The translations under genes were made by a program, and so were the position numbers. Under the pieces are notes generated by a model. The model worked only from the letters and a program-made list of their open reading frames with translations. It did not search any database and was not told the DNA's origin. Source: JAOADN01 sp049323795 (GTDB taxonomy: Bacteria > Pseudomonadota > Alphaproteobacteria > Rhodobacterales > Rhodobacteraceae). From it: a DNA stretch of 5,051 bases. The stretch spans positions 1-5,051 of the forward strand of contig JBMOOH010000060.1 of the NCBI GenBank assembly GCA_049323795.1, written 5' to 3'. Positions 4,581 through 5,051 of this stretch are shown one piece after another (the first letter of the stretch is position 1; every line of letters starts with the position of its first letter).

Positions 4581-5051
4581 TCAGAGCGCGAAGTCGATCG
4601 ACAGGCTGAAGTCGTAGGCGGCCCCGGCCAGTTCCTGCGGTGCCCTGGGCAGCCTGCCGGCACGGCGCACGGCCTCGACGGCCGCGCGGTCGAGCTCGGG
4701 AACGCCGGAGCTCGCGGTGACGGACACGCCGAGAACGCGCCCGGCTGGCGACACGGTCAGGGCGAGGACGACCCTGCCCGACCGTCCCGACGCCCGGGCG
4801 CCTGCCGGATAGCTCTTCGCCCTGTCGATCCGCGCCCGCAGCTTTCCGCCCCAGCGCGCCATCGCCGCGCGGCTCTCGCCCTCCGAGAGCCCGGCTGACG
4901 GAGCGGCCGCGGCCCTGTCCTTGCCGCGGGATTGTCCCTGCGCCGCCGCTTCCGTCCGGACGGCGGGCCCGGCCGCGGCCTTCTCCCCGCCGGGCTGCGG
5001 CGCCTGTGCACCCGGCCCGGGCAGGGCGGGCTTGCGCGCAACGCGCATGGT
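4581..5051 (-). CDS. TonB-family energy transducer, C-terminal part (partial)
   Basis: The frame is open to the right edge and lacks the beginning of the protein. TonB proteins span the periplasm and pass proton-motive energy from ExbB-ExbD to outer-membrane receptors for siderophores, heme and similar ligands. The visible 157 residues comprise an Ala/Gly/Pro-rich linker and a C-terminal TonB domain: YPAGARASGRSGRV, VSPAGRVLGVSVTASSGVPELDRAAVEAVRRAGRLPRAP, ending FSLSIDFAL. The YP, the central G-x-V turn, SSG and LDRAAVEAVR are the hallmark positions. An ATG at 5048 would give 155 residues but no membrane anchor, so it is probably internal and the true start, with its transmembrane helix, lies beyond the window. 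The gene converges with aroQ at a distance of 42 bases. It could be tonB itself or a TonB-C-domain paralogue; the exbB/exbD context is not visible. Confidence 0.85.
   Translation of the reverse strand, partial: TMRVARKPALPGPGAQAPQPGGEKAAAGPAVRTEAAAQGQSRGKDRAAAAPSAGLSEGESRAAMARWGGKLRARIDRAKSYPAGARASGRSGRVVLALTVSPAGRVLGVSVTASSGVPELDRAAVEAVRRAGRLPRAPQELAGAAYDFSLSIDFAL

Noticed and set aside
1..5051. CRISPR array, tRNA, rRNA, insertion sequence or toxin-antitoxin system
   Set aside because: No regularly spaced repeat set, cloverleaf, transposase motif, terminal inverted repeats or small paired genes were found on either strand.

Overview
The window looks like a chromosomal segment of a high-GC alphaproteobacterium, most likely from the Rhodobacter/Rhodovulum/Paracoccus group. 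This rests on strong G/C preference at third codon positions in every gene, the style of the triosephosphate isomerase and type II dehydroquinase, and a SlyB-like glycine-zipper lipoprotein. The placement is an inference; no rRNA or species marker is present.

Layout from left to right. Positions 1-270 hold an A/T-richer leader with a perfect TATAAT box (123-128) and a perfect 8-bp stem hairpin (169-194). tpiA (271-1017, +) follows, then a DMT/EamA-family transporter (1098-2042, +). A cytochrome P450 (2042-3226, +) shares one base with the transporter stop (TGATG), so the two are probably translationally coupled. Two GC-rich hairpins (3237-3259 and 3294-3309) lie in the convergent gap before a small glycine-zipper lipoprotein on the minus strand (3312-3773). 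The 327-bp divergent region 3774-4100 contains two 21-bp direct repeats (3852-3893). aroQ, type II 3-dehydroquinate dehydratase, follows (4101-4538, +). It converges on the C-terminal part of a TonB-family energy transducer (4581-5051, -), which runs off the right edge.

Functionally this is mostly ordinary core metabolism (glycolysis/gluconeogenesis, shikimate pathway) and envelope proteins. The accessory-looking part is the transporter-P450 pair: a small-molecule permease or exporter made together with an orphan monooxygenase whose I-helix carries Ala where the oxygen-activating Thr usually sits. No ferredoxin or reductase gene is visible. I found no CRISPR array, tRNA, rRNA, insertion sequence or clear new defence system. 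The items most worth a second look are the P450 I-helix, the 21-bp repeat pair and the hairpin in the tpiA leader.
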